A DNA stretch of 64,000 nucleotides from assembly GCA_965261925.1 (NCBI GenBank), contig OZ253486.1, forward strand, positions 2,294,001 to 2,358,000, in the 5' to 3' direction. A program made the position numbers and the translations under genes. The DNA comes from Bin87 sp965261925. GTDB lineage: Bacteria; Chloroflexota; Dehalococcoidia; Lucifugimonadales; UBA3495. Below are positions 1 to 8,302 of this stretch, piece after piece (the first letter of the stretch is position 1; each line of letters opens with the position of its first letter). Below the pieces are notes generated by a model that was not told where the DNA came from, did no database searches, and saw only the letters and a program-made list of their open reading frames with translations.

Positions 1-42
1 CCCGTTCAGTGATGCTTTGGTCATTGCGGTGTTGAGACGCCG

Positions 43-1878
43 CTAAACCGCGCACTCGCCTTCGCCGCGCTCCAGCACGTACTGGTCGGTCCGTTCCCAG
101 TCGAAGTACATCTCGCCGCCGCCTTGTGCCTCGTGTCCGACCTCTTGGGCGCGCGCCGCCACCGAGGTCATTTCCTCCAGGCCCACCCGGTCCAGGAAAT
201 CGTTGAACCGTTCGGTTGCGTCGGCGCGATGGTCCTTGTAGTACGTGACGATGTCCTTCAGCACCGACGGCACCAGCTTGGCCGGCACCTTGACCTTCGG
301 CACCCGCGTCCCGATGCGGGAATCCTCCACCTGGTTGTCGCCGTAATTTCCGCCCAGGAACAACTCGTAGGACGGAATCTGCTTCCCATCCACGCCTTTC
401 ACCGCCGCTCCGTGGAACCCGATGTTGGCGATGTGATGCAGCCCGCAACCATTGGGACATCCACTCATCTTGATGCGGATATCGCCCACGCCCTTGTCCT
501 CGGCGAGGCCGTTCCAGTCCGCCATCTCGCTACGGAGCGCCTGGGCCAATCCCATGGATGCGGTGATGCCCAGCTTGCAGCTATCGGTTCCCGGACAGGA
601 CACCACGTTGCTGATGTGACTATGCCCGGCTTCGCCCAACTCCAGTCCGTTCAATGCTTCCCAGACGTCGTGCAGGTAACCGGCCGGCACCCACCGCAGC
701 ACCAGGTTTTGCTCCTGTGTGGTTCGCGCCTTGCCGCCAGTGTACTTCCGGACGATGTCGGCCAGCCCGTGGAACTGCTCCGGCGTCAGGTCTCCACGCA
801 CCGTCTTGATGTAGACGACGTGGTAACCGTCCTGCCGTTGTGACTCTACATTCGCTTCCAGCCAAGCCTGGTACTCGGGGTCACTGAGGTCGCCGTTCCC
901 TGCTGGCGGTTGCGCCGGCGGGTCTTCCCGCTGGATTTCCTCGGCAGTCATCAACGACCGAAAATCGATGGGCCCGATGTTCGCCAATTCGGCGTCCACC
1001 ATGTCGCGGAATTCGTCCAGCCCGATGCGATCGATCAGCACCTTGAGCCGCGCCATCATGCGGTTCTTGCGGAGCATGTCGGCGTTGTTGAACACGGTCC
1101 AAACCGCCAGGGCAACACGCAGGTAGTCATCCTCGGACACCCACTGGTACAGCGGCTTGGCCAGCCGGGGCATGATCGACGTACCGCCGCCGCAGTAAAC
1201 CTTGAACCCCTTGCGTTGCTCGCCGTCCACTTCGTTGAATTGGGACACGAAGGTCAGGTCCTGGATCGCTGCCGCCACCTCGTCCCGTTGGTCGTTGCCG
1301 GTAAACGCCGACTTGAACTTGCGGGGGAAACCCTGCGTGATCGGGTGACGCACGCCGAACCGAACGTACGCCGTCAGGTACGGCGTCGGGTCGAAAACTT
1401 CCTGTGGACTCACGCCGGCTGTCGGCGCCCCAACTACGTTGCGCACCGTGTTCCCGCACGCCTCTCGGGTGGACAACCCCACGCTTCCCAGGAGGCGCAG
1501 CACTACGGATGTCTGCTCCAGTGGAATGTGGTGTAGTTGGATGTTCTCCCGCGTGGTTATATGTCCCTTCTTCAGCGGCGCGTACTTCTCCGTGATGTCA
1601 CCGAAACAGTCCAGCATGTCCGCCGAAATGATGCCGCCGGGCAGCTTCACCCGGATCATCTGCACATCGGCTTGCCGTTGGCCGTACACTCCCTGGCGGA
1701 GTCGGAAAGGCGTGAACACGGTGTTGTCCAGTTCCCCAGTTTGGAACCGGTCGACCTCCGCGTCAAACCGCTGTATCTCGTCCTCCATGAACGGGATGAT
1801 CGCGGACCCATCGGTCGCCAGCCGTATACTGGACTCGTGGATGTCTTCCGGGCTGGGGATTTGCGCTTGGCTCGTCAA
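43..1878 (-). CDS. Nitrite/sulfite reductase (siroheme, 4Fe-4S)
   Basis: Assimilatory six-electron reductase of the nitrite/sulfite reductase family; it would reduce sulfite to sulfide or nitrite to ammonia in the cytoplasm. With the start chosen here (611 aa) it shows two ferredoxin-like half-domains and the siroheme/4Fe-4S ligands C428-x5-C434 and C474-x3-C478 (CPGTDSC and CPNGC), plus the RNVVG segment near 146. The frame stays open to 2031, but TTG at 1878 is preferred: AGAGGAGG lies just upstream, and the extra N-terminal 51 codons cover a terminator-like hairpin and are low in family character. The Cys-codon leader peptide upstream argues for sulfite as substrate, but the sequence alone does not decide. 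It is a single-gene transcription unit. Confidence 0.93.
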   Translation of the reverse strand: MTSQAQIPSPEDIHESSIRLATDGSAIIPFMEDEIQRFDAEVDRFQTGELDNTVFTPFRLRQGVYGQRQADVQMIRVKLPGGIISADMLDCFGDITEKYAPLKKGHITTRENIQLHHIPLEQTSVVLRLLGSVGLSTREACGNTVRNVVGAPTAGVSPQEVFDPTPYLTAYVRFGVRHPITQGFPRKFKSAFTGNDQRDEVAAAIQDLTFVSQFNEVDGEQRKGFKVYCGGGTSIMPRLAKPLYQWVSEDDYLRVALAVWTVFNNADMLRKNRMMARLKVLIDRIGLDEFRDMVDAELANIGPIDFRSLMTAEEIQREDPPAQPPAGNGDLSDPEYQAWLEANVESQRQDGYHVVYIKTVRGDLTPEQFHGLADIVRKYTGGKARTTQEQNLVLRWVPAGYLHDVWEALNGLELGEAGHSHISNVVSCPGTDSCKLGITASMGLAQALRSEMADWNGLAEDKGVGDIRIKMSGCPNGCGLHHIANIGFHGAAVKGVDGKQIPSYELFLGGNYGDNQVEDSRIGTRVPKVKVPAKLVPSVLKDIVTYYKDHRADATERFNDFLDRVGLEEMTSVAARAQEVGHEAQGGGEMYFDWERTDQYVLERGEGECAV

Positions 1879-1900
1879 GGTGTCCTCCTCTGATGGCGGC

Positions 1901-1940
1901 AATAGAAAACCCACCGTTGCCGCGAGGCAAATCCGGTGGG
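1901..1940 (-). terminator. Terminator-like hairpin in the reductase leader (attenuator)
   Basis: On the minus strand CCCACCG (1940-1934), a 3-base bulge and TTGCC can pair with GGCAA and CGGTGGG (ending at 1910), followed by TTTTCTATT. This is an intrinsic-terminator shape upstream of the coding start. A competing pairing exists: CAAATC at 1992-1987 (or GCAAATC in the palindrome) is complementary to GATTTG at 1933-1928, which overlaps the terminator's 5' arm. Confidence 0.55.
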
Positions 1941-1973
1941 CGCAGGCACTAACCTGAAGGTTGTCAGTCAGGT

Positions 1974-2009
1974 CTATCCCGCCCCCGATTTGGGAGGACA
2001 GGAGCACAT
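1974..2009 (-). CDS. Putative Cys-rich leader peptide (11 aa)
   Basis: On the minus strand an ATG at 2009 opens a 12-codon frame, MCSCPPKSGAG then TAG, inside the leader of the siroheme reductase gene. Codons 2 and 4 are Cys. It lies about 35 bases after the predicted transcription start and ends 34 bases before a hairpin with a T-rich tail. No Shine-Dalgarno sequence is visible. Cysteine-codon leader peptides controlling sulfur-assimilation genes are known from mycobacteria; that this one works the same way is an inference. Confidence 0.5.
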   Translation of the reverse strand: MCSCPPKSGAG

Positions 2010-2014
2010 ACAGA

Positions 2015-2030
2015 TGCAAATCGATTTGCA
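2015..2030. promoter_or_regulatory. 16-bp perfect palindrome in the leader (operator candidate)
   Basis: TGCAAATCGATTTGCA is a perfect 16-bp palindrome at about +15 to +30 of the predicted reductase transcript. It could be a repressor site. As RNA, its GCAAATC could also pair with GATTTGC in the 5' arm of the downstream terminator-like hairpin. Confidence 0.45.
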
Positions 2031-2050
2031 AGTACTATGCATTTGCGAAA

Positions 2051-2079
2051 ACTATACTGTCGAGGTCGGGAATTGTCAA
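2051..2079 (-). promoter_or_regulatory. Promoter of the nitrite/sulfite reductase gene
   Basis: On the minus strand TTGACA (2079-2074) is followed after exactly 17 bases by TATAGT (2056-2051), a near-consensus sigma-70 type promoter. Transcription would start near 2044, giving a leader of about 165 bases before the TTG start at 1878. Confidence 0.8.
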
Positions 2080-2132
2080 CAACGTCCGCCGCCGCTTGGG
2101 AGCGCGTTTCGCGGCAGACCCAAACGCCGGTA

Positions 2133-2813
2133 TTAACGGAGCGACCGGTCAGATTTGACGCTTCCCGTGCCCACTGTATGCCCCGAAACCAGCCACATGG
2201 CCCGCTCGGCTATGTTGGTCGCCCGGTCGGCGATGCGCTCCAGATCGTGTGCTACCCATAGCAGGTACGTCGCCCGCTCAATGTTGCGCGGGTCCTGCAG
2301 CATGTAAGTCAGCAACTCCCGGTAAACCTGGTTGTAGAGATCGTCAACCGCGTCGTCGTCCCGGCACACTTTCCGCGCTTGCCATTCGTCGTGATTGGAG
2401 TATGCCTGCAGGCTTTCCCTCAGCATGGTCAGCGCCAGCTCGGCCATGCGGGGAATGTCGATCAACGGCTTCAGCAACGGTTGGTCACCGATGCGCAGGC
2501 AGATCTTCGCGATCCCCTCCGCATAGTCGCCCATGCGCTCCAGTTCAACGGCGATGTGCACCGCCGACATTATCGCCCGCAGGTCCCTTGCCATCGGCTG
2601 CTGCGTCGCCATCATCGTGACGCACTTGTTTTCAAGGGCGTCTTGAAGATGATCCAGATGGTCGTCTTCGTCTATGATCTGCTGCGCCAGTGCGAGGTCT
2701 TGATTCTGCAGCGCCTCGAGCGCGCGTAGGGTCGCTTGCTCGACGTGGGTGGCCATCTCTGTCAGGTCGGCTTGCAGGCTCGACAGATCGCGTTCGTAAT
2801 CTGATCTCAGCAT
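2133..2813 (-). CDS. phoU: Phosphate transport regulator PhoU
   Basis: PhoU couples the Pst transporter to the phosphate two-component system and damps phosphate uptake; it acts at the membrane face of the cytoplasm. The 226-aa protein is all-helical with the two tandem PhoU half-repeats. Their metal-binding signatures are visible as ELERMGDYAEGI in the first half and DLERIADRATNIAER in the second, and the length is typical of the family. It is the last gene of pstC-pstA-pstB-phoU, 51 bases after pstB, so it is probably co-transcribed. No phoR/phoB genes are in the window. Assignment is secure. Confidence 0.95.
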   Translation of the reverse strand: MLRSDYERDLSSLQADLTEMATHVEQATLRALEALQNQDLALAQQIIDEDDHLDHLQDALENKCVTMMATQQPMARDLRAIMSAVHIAVELERMGDYAEGIAKICLRIGDQPLLKPLIDIPRMAELALTMLRESLQAYSNHDEWQARKVCRDDDAVDDLYNQVYRELLTYMLQDPRNIERATYLLWVAHDLERIADRATNIAERAMWLVSGHTVGTGSVKSDRSLR

Positions 2814-2864
2814 TCGACGCCCCCTTTGGGTGAACCTCAGACCGCTTGGCTGCTGCCCGGGTGC

Positions 2865-3650
2865 CTAGCCAAATCGGCCCGTGATGTATGCCTCTGTGCG
2901 CTCGTCGGCGGGATTGGTGAACAGCGTTCGGGTGTCCCCGAATTCGATCAGGTGCGCCACGCGTTTCTCGTCGGGCATCAGGAAGGCCGTCTTGTCGGAC
3001 ACCCGCCCCGCCTGTTGCATGTTGTGCGTCACGATGACGATGCTGTAGGTCTTTTTGAGCTCTTGCATCAACTCCTCGATGGCAAGCGTCGCGATCGGGT
3101 CCAGGGACGAACAGGGCTCGTCCATCAGGACCACGCTGGGCTCCACCGCCAGCGCTCGGGCGATGCACAACCGTTGCTGCTGCCCGCCGGAAAGCGACAG
3201 AGCCGACTCCTTGAGCCGGTCCTTGACTTCATCCCACAGCGCTGCGGCCATCAGCGACTGCTCCACCATGTCGTTCATGTTGCCGCTGAACCCGTTGATG
3301 CGCGGGCCGAAGGCGATGTTGTCGTAAATCGACTTCGGGAACGGGTTGGGACGCTGGAACACCATTCCAATCTTGTACCGGATCTGCGTTGGATCCGATC
3401 CGGGATCGTAAAGGTTGAAATCGCCAAACCACATTTCGCCTTCCATCCGGAAGATCTCGATGAGGTCGTTCATGCGGTTAATGCACCGCAGCAGCGTGCT
3501 CTTCCCTGCCCCGCTGGGCCCGATGATCGCGGTGATCTCATGTTCCGGTATGTCCAGGCTCACGCCTTCGACCACCTTGTTGGAGCCATAATAGACCCCC
3601 ACGTCTATGGCGCGCACGGCTGGACGAGTTGCCGCTTCGGTTGCAGCCAT
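2865..3650 (-). CDS. pstB: Phosphate ABC transporter ATP-binding protein PstB
   Basis: ATPase of the high-affinity phosphate importer; two copies drive transport through PstC/PstA. All ABC motifs are present in the 261-aa protein: Walker A GPSGAGKS (44-51), Q-loop Q99 in FQRPNPFP, signature LSGGQ (153-157), Walker B VVLMDEP with D177/E178, and switch H209. The FQRPNPFP and LSGGQQQRLCIARAL stretches are typical of PstB rather than of other importers. It starts 6 bases after the pstA stop, indicating translational coupling. Confidence 0.97.
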   Translation of the reverse strand: MAATEAATRPAVRAIDVGVYYGSNKVVEGVSLDIPEHEITAIIGPSGAGKSTLLRCINRMNDLIEIFRMEGEMWFGDFNLYDPGSDPTQIRYKIGMVFQRPNPFPKSIYDNIAFGPRINGFSGNMNDMVEQSLMAAALWDEVKDRLKESALSLSGGQQQRLCIARALAVEPSVVLMDEPCSSLDPIATLAIEELMQELKKTYSIVIVTHNMQQAGRVSDKTAFLMPDEKRVAHLIEFGDTRTLFTNPADERTEAYITGRFG

Positions 3651-3656
3651 TGTGGT

Positions 3657-4577
3657 TTACCCCCGTAAATTCTTCTGCAGTCGGTTGCGCAGGAAGATGG
3701 CGAACGCGTTCATGCCCAGCAGCATGATCAATAGTACAACGATCCCCGCAGCCGCCAGGTGGTGGAACTCTTCCTGTGGCTTGGATATCCACACAAAGAT
3801 CTGGATGGGCAGTACCGTAAACCGGTCCAGCGGCGAAGTGGGTGCGAAGGGCACGAAGGACAGCGCGCCCATGATAACCAGCGGAGCCGCTTCTCCCATC
3901 GCCCTACTGACCGCCAGGATGATGCCGGTGAGTATGCCCGGCATCGCCTGCGGCAGCACCAGCCGCCAGATAACTTGCGACTTGGTCCCCCCCAACGCAA
4001 ACCCGCCCTCCCGTATCGAGGATGGGACGGCGCGGATCGCCTCCTGCGAGGACACGATTACCACCGGCATGATCAGCAACGCCAGCGTGAGCCCCGCCGC
4101 GGACACGTTCTTGCCGTCCGAGCCCGGAGCGACCATCACGAAGAACGCCACAAAAATTGACAATCCCAGGATGCCGTACACGATGGAGGGTACCGCTGCC
4201 AGGTTCTGTATGTTGGTCTGGATCATCCCCGCAATGCGGCTTCTGCCCGAGTACTCCTCCAGGTAGACGGCCGACGACACGCCCACGGTGAACGATACGA
4301 AGATGCATATCCCCATCACCCACAGGGTGCCCACAATCGCCGGGAACAACCCGGAGTTAACCGCTTTGCTGGACGGAATGTCCGTCAGTAGCGTTTTGAC
4401 CGATGTGCCGTCCAGGTTCAACCAGGCGATGGCCTCAGATACCACGCTGTACAGCAACGCCACCAGCATCAGCAGCGCAACGATCACCGCCGCCACGCAT
4501 ACGCCGTAGAATATCGACGCGTTGCGCTTGCGGGCGGCGAGCCTCCGGTTGTAGGCGCGGTCGGTTCCGGCTGCCAT
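3657..4577 (-). CDS. pstA: Phosphate ABC transporter permease PstA
   Basis: Membrane subunit of the phosphate importer. The 306-aa protein starts with a short basic cytoplasmic tail and one membrane segment (about 25-50). A permease domain with the EAA-type coupling loop follows (SSQEAIRAVPSSIREGGFALG, then the GGTKSQVIWRLVLPQA region). Its ATG shares one base with the pstC stop (TAATG at 4577), which is the usual coupled arrangement. With pstB and phoU downstream it completes the membrane part of the transporter; the binding protein PstS is not encoded nearby. Confidence 0.95.
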   Translation of the reverse strand: MAAGTDRAYNRRLAARKRNASIFYGVCVAAVIVALLMLVALLYSVVSEAIAWLNLDGTSVKTLLTDIPSSKAVNSGLFPAIVGTLWVMGICIFVSFTVGVSSAVYLEEYSGRSRIAGMIQTNIQNLAAVPSIVYGILGLSIFVAFFVMVAPGSDGKNVSAAGLTLALLIMPVVIVSSQEAIRAVPSSIREGGFALGGTKSQVIWRLVLPQAMPGILTGIILAVSRAMGEAAPLVIMGALSFVPFAPTSPLDRFTVLPIQIFVWISKPQEEFHHLAAAGIVVLLIMLLGMNAFAIFLRNRLQKNLRG

Positions 4578-5938
4578 TATTCGTACACCTCACGGAACTT
4601 GGACACCACGAACTGGCTTAACAAGTTCATCAGCAATGTGATGATGAATAACGTGATACCAACAGCGAACAGTGACTGGAACTGGGCCGTTCCCGGAATT
4701 GCGTTGTCACTGAAATTGGTGGTTGCCATGAACCCCGTCATGGTATTCACCGGCTCCAAGGGGTTGAAGGTCAGTTTCTCATTTTGGCCGGCAGCGATGA
4801 ATACGATCATCGTTTCGCCGATCGCCCGGGACATCGCCAGGATGAACGCGGCGACAATACCCGACAGGGCGGCCGGCAACACCACCTTGGTGGCGACTTC
4901 AACCTTCGTCGCGCCCAGCGCGTAGGCGCCTTCCCGCAGTGCGTTCGGCACCGCCCGCATGGCGTCCTCGCTCAGGCTGGAGACCATCGGTATGATCATC
5001 ACGCCCATCACGATGGCGGCCGACAGCGCGTTGAAAATGCCCACCTCGTCGCTGAAAGAGCGCAGGATCGGCGTGATGAAGAACAGCGCGAAGAACCCGT
5101 ACACCACTGTGGGGATACCCGCCAGCACCTCCAGGATCGGCTTCGTGATCGCCCGCACTCGCGGGTGGGCGTACTCGCTGAGGAAGATCGCGCTCATCAG
5201 GCCCAGCGGCACCGCCACCACCATCGCCAGCACGGCGATCATCGTGGTTCCCACCAGCAGCGGCCAGATGCCGTAGGACCGCGGAACCAGCAGTGTCCGC
5301 CACTTTGTATCGGTCAGGAAGCGGTGCCACTTCACCTTTTCCGGCACGCTGAAGGAGTCGGTCTGCAGGCCCACGCCCTTTCCGGGCCCGGCTAGAGCCG
5401 CCACCGTGACTTTGTGGGAACGCCCGGGCGCGGCGTTGGCGATCACGCATGATGTGCGGTCGGCCGTCAGGTTGGTGCAGTCGGAAAGGTCCGAGTTCAG
5501 GCTGGGCAGCACCGATACCTCGTACCCCGTCGGTTCTTGCCCCACCGTGGGTCGCTCCCAACTCACGTAGATCAATGAGTCGGTGGTGGCGCGCACCTCC
5601 ACCTGGGGGATTATCCCGGGCGCCAGCGTACTGGGAGCCTCCCCGGCCAATCCCTCGGCCTCGCTCGTCGCCACCCGCTCCGTCGGCCGCTGCTCGTAGA
5701 AGTCCGATGCGAAAAATCGCACCCCCTCGAAAAGCAACACCGACACGATCCCAACGGTGGTCAACACCGAAACGGACGCTAAAAGAAAAAGTACCCACTT
5801 GACGATACGTTCAAGTAGGTACTTGCTCCCGCTACCGGTAAGCGGTTGCCCGGCCGTCGGAGCATCTCCAACCGCCGGTTTCAATCCAATTATCTTGTCG
5901 AAAAGCAAAGCGGTCCGCCTGTCGAATCTGCAACCCAA
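4577..5938 (-). CDS. pstC: Phosphate ABC transporter permease PstC with FN3-like insert
   Basis: Second permease of the phosphate importer, first gene of the operon. At 453 aa it is clearly longer than usual PstC (about 300-330). A membrane segment at about 45-70 is followed by an extracytoplasmic stretch that at about 110-188 reads like a fibronectin type III domain (VSWERP around W127, GYEV around Y139, then VTVAALAGPGKG). From about residue 200 the normal PstC sequence resumes (WHRFLTD, YGIWPLLVGT) with the permease domain and its coupling loop (EDAMRAVPNALREGAYALG). The start is uncertain; in-frame TTG codons downstream are alternatives. No pstS is adjacent; the next gene is divergent. 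Confidence 0.93.
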   Translation of the reverse strand: MGCRFDRRTALLFDKIIGLKPAVGDAPTAGQPLTGSGSKYLLERIVKWVLFLLASVSVLTTVGIVSVLLFEGVRFFASDFYEQRPTERVATSEAEGLAGEAPSTLAPGIIPQVEVRATTDSLIYVSWERPTVGQEPTGYEVSVLPSLNSDLSDCTNLTADRTSCVIANAAPGRSHKVTVAALAGPGKGVGLQTDSFSVPEKVKWHRFLTDTKWRTLLVPRSYGIWPLLVGTTMIAVLAMVVAVPLGLMSAIFLSEYAHPRVRAITKPILEVLAGIPTVVYGFFALFFITPILRSFSDEVGIFNALSAAIVMGVMIIPMVSSLSEDAMRAVPNALREGAYALGATKVEVATKVVLPAALSGIVAAFILAMSRAIGETMIVFIAAGQNEKLTFNPLEPVNTMTGFMATTNFSDNAIPGTAQFQSLFAVGITLFIITLLMNLLSQFVVSKFREVYE

Positions 5939-6115
5939 GCCCGGTATCTGGTCCGGTCGCCGCGAATTATTGCCCGCTACTTTTTCCGTTGAACATATTT
6001 ATAATATGACGGCCGGCCCTTGACGGCAACCGAAATTTTCGCGATACAAACCATGCCGGCGCCCGATACCCCGAGCGTCAACTTCATCCGAAACACTTTC
6101 AGTCTGGGGGACCAC

Positions 6116-7153
6116 TTGAGCCAAAAACTGCAACTGAGCGTCGTCGACCAGTCGCCTATGCGCGAAGGTAGTAGCGCCGGTGTCGCGCTGCGTGAGACCA
6201 TCCAACTCGCCGTCGCCACCGAGCAGATGGGTTATCAGCGTTACTGGGTCGCCGAGCACCACAACCTACCCAACTTCGCCGGCACCGCTCCCGAGGTGAT
6301 GATAGGCCAAATCGCCGCTCACACCAGTAGTATCCGCGTCGGTTCCGGCGGCGTTATGCTGCCCCACTACAGCTCCCTCAAGGTTGCCGAGACCTTCCGG
6401 ATCCTCGACTCGCTGTATCCCGACCGTATCGACCTGGGCATCGGCCGTGCTCCGGGCAGCGACCAGATGACCGCTGCGGCCCTCGCCTACCCCAGTATGC
6501 CCAAGGACGTCCGCCATTTCCCTCAGCAGGTCCGCGACGTAATCAACTACTTGAACCACACCCAGCCCGACGACCACCCGTTCAACGAGGTTCTGGCCGC
6601 CCCCGAGGAGTCCGAAACCGTGCCCCACGTTTGGCTGCTGGGTTCCCGATACGAGTCCGCCTTCATGGCCGCCAAGATGGGACTGCCCTTCGCTTATGCC
6701 CACTTCTTTGGAATGGGCGCCACTGACGGCCCCCAGATTGTTGAATCCTATCGGCAGAATTTTGAAGCTTCCGATTACCTTTCGGAACCGCTGGTCAACG
6801 TTGGCGTCCAGGTGCTGTGCGCCGACACCGAGGAGGAGGCCACGCGCATCGCATCCAGCCGGAACCTCGGCCGCCTCCGCTCGGTCACCGGCCGCGCCAA
6901 GGGCATCCCGTCACCTGATGTCGCCGCTAGCTACAAGTACCTGGCCAACGAGTGGCAGTTCATCCAGCAGTACAGCCGTAACTGCGTGGACGGCGACCCG
7001 GAGCAGGTCAAAGCGGGACTGGAAAAAGTTGCCGAGGACTACCAGACCCCCGACCTCAGCGTGGTCACCATCTGCTATGACTATGCCGACCGCGCGCGCT
7101 CCTATGAGTTGGTGGCGCAGGTCTGCGGGCTCGAACCCCTCGAACAGCAATAA
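6116..7153 (+). CDS. LLM class flavin-dependent oxidoreductase (MsnO8-type)
   Basis: Luciferase-like monooxygenase fold enzyme using reduced flavin; substrate unknown. The 345-aa protein opens with the sequence typical of the MsnO8/YwcH-like subgroup (LSVVDQSPMREG, then WVAEHHN) and keeps the barrel motifs VGSGGVMLPHYSSLKVAE and DLGIGRAPGSD. The frame is open back to 6020, but TTG at 6116 is preferred because GGGGG lies five bases upstream and family homology begins there. It is divergent from pstC and has its own transcript, ended by the hairpin right at its stop codon. Substrate prediction would need a family tree. Confidence 0.88.
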   Translation: MSQKLQLSVVDQSPMREGSSAGVALRETIQLAVATEQMGYQRYWVAEHHNLPNFAGTAPEVMIGQIAAHTSSIRVGSGGVMLPHYSSLKVAETFRILDSLYPDRIDLGIGRAPGSDQMTAAALAYPSMPKDVRHFPQQVRDVINYLNHTQPDDHPFNEVLAAPEESETVPHVWLLGSRYESAFMAAKMGLPFAYAHFFGMGATDGPQIVESYRQNFEASDYLSEPLVNVGVQVLCADTEEEATRIASSRNLGRLRSVTGRAKGIPSPDVAASYKYLANEWQFIQQYSRNCVDGDPEQVKAGLEKVAEDYQTPDLSVVTICYDYADRARSYELVAQVCGLEPLEQQ

Positions 7154-7175
7154 GGGCGACCCGTCGGCCGCCCTT
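7152..7175. terminator. Bidirectional hairpin between convergent genes
   Basis: AAGGGCG (7152-7158) and CGCCCTT (7169-7175) form a stem between the LLM oxidoreductase and the HAD gene, whose stop lies at 7201. It overlaps the LLM stop codon and belongs to the GC-stem family seen at other gene junctions in this window. Confidence 0.55.
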
Positions 7176-7200
7176 GAACTCCCGGCTGGTCTGTCGCGGT

Positions 7201-7926
7201 CTAGGCGCCTAACTTCGCGGCCAGATCCACGAAACTGTCCGCTACCACGTTGAACGACGGGTCCGGCGTAGGGTCTGGGGTGCGGCCCGGCCCGTGCTCC
7301 TTCGGGCGCGGCACGAATCCGGTACGCAGGCCGACCTTGGCCGATGCCAGCAGGTCCCCTTGGTGCGCTGCCACCATCATCACCTGCTCGGGCTTCAGGC
7401 CCAGCAGCTTGACCGCCGTCCCGTAGCTCTCCGGGTCGGGTTTGTAGTGCTGCGCCACTTCCGCGCCGAGGATGCAGTCCCAGGGCATGCCGCCGTTCTT
7501 GGCCATGTTGGTCATCAGCGCAATGTTGCCATTGGACATGGGCGAGATAACAAAATTGTTCTTCAGCCGGTACAGTCCGGGCACGCTATCGGCCCACGGG
7601 CGGAGGTTGTGCCAGAAGTAGGTCACCTCCATCTTTTCGTCATCATTCAACCCGCTGATCTCGTATTCGCCCAGCACGTCGTCCAGCGACATCCGGTGCA
7701 GCGCGTCCAGGTTGGTCCACGGCAGTTCACCGCTTCTTACCTTGTCCATGTACGGACGGTACTTGCCGCGCCACGCGTCTGCGAACGCGCCCCAGTCTCG
7801 CTCTATGCCCTTGATCCGCCCCATGTTTGCGCACTGCTCGGTGATACTCGACCGCCAGTCGACCACGGTGCCGAAAACGTCAAAGATGCAGGCCCTGATG
7901 TCCAGCCCCAACGGGGTATTCGCCAT
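7201..7926 (-). CDS. Haloacid dehalogenase, type II
   Basis: HAD-superfamily hydrolase of the L-2-haloacid dehalogenase type; such enzymes replace halogen on 2-haloalkanoic acids by hydroxyl through an Asp ester. The 241-aa protein has the nucleophile motif FDVFGTVVDWR near the N-terminus, the SNGN motif (SPMSNGNIALM), the Lys of motif III in YKPDPESY, and the late VMMVAAHQGDL segment typical of type II dehalogenases rather than phosphatases. AGGAG precedes the ATG. It is a single gene, convergent with the LLM oxidoreductase. Real activity on organohalides is unproven; some family members have other substrates. Confidence 0.88.
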   Translation of the reverse strand: MANTPLGLDIRACIFDVFGTVVDWRSSITEQCANMGRIKGIERDWGAFADAWRGKYRPYMDKVRSGELPWTNLDALHRMSLDDVLGEYEISGLNDDEKMEVTYFWHNLRPWADSVPGLYRLKNNFVISPMSNGNIALMTNMAKNGGMPWDCILGAEVAQHYKPDPESYGTAVKLLGLKPEQVMMVAAHQGDLLASAKVGLRTGFVPRPKEHGPGRTPDPTPDPSFNVVADSFVDLAAKLGA

Positions 7927-8302
7927 GATGTTTGTCTCCTCTTACTGGCAGTTACCGCCTGCCGTTGCCGTCGGTATCCTAGCATATCCCGCCGCCACCC
8001 CTCCCCGGCCGTGCACCGCAGGCTCCGCGTTCGTCCCGCGCGCGTCCAGGGTCATTCGATTTCCCCAAACGTCATTGCGAGCGCAGCGTAGCGATCTGGT
8101 TGCTGTGGCAATGGTTGTTGCCAAAAACCGAGTCGGCGCCCGGCGGCCGCCTCCTCGTGTCATTCCCCACGACGACAATCGAAAGCTCGTGGCGCGCGCC
8201 CCACGAATTCACCCGGCGATCACTCGCTTACGCCCACGGCCGGGACACGTTATAATCCGGGCCAGATCTCAGGGTCCGTTGTAGTTGGGGGTAAGTGCGA
8301 AG
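7927..8302. other. Intergenic region with repeat-like GTCATT elements
   Basis: This 376-base gap holds no credible gene. It contains GTCATTGCGAGCGCAGCG (from 8071) continuing into TAGCGATCTGG, a form familiar as a dispersed intergenic repeat in many bacterial genomes, and a related GTGTCATTCCCCACGACGACA-like copy at 8157-8177. A TATAAT box lies at 8251-8256 ahead of the small membrane-protein gene. Confidence 0.5.
8251..8256 (+). promoter_or_regulatory. -10 box of the small membrane-protein gene
   Basis: Perfect TATAAT 47 bases before the ATG at 8303. The -35 region 17 bases upstream is poor (TTACGC-like), so the call rests on the -10 alone. Confidence 0.4.

Noticed and set aside
1879..2031. 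N-terminal extension of the siroheme reductase to a start at 2031
   Set aside because: The extra codons run through a palindrome, the Cys leader peptide and a terminator-like hairpin, while a strong AGAGGAGG site and family similarity fix the start at 1878.
5791..5822. 12-base inverted repeat with one mismatch (GTACCCACTTGA / TCAAGTAGGTAC)
   Set aside because: It lies inside the pstC coding sequence just before the first membrane helix and is explained by the codons; no evidence for a regulatory role.
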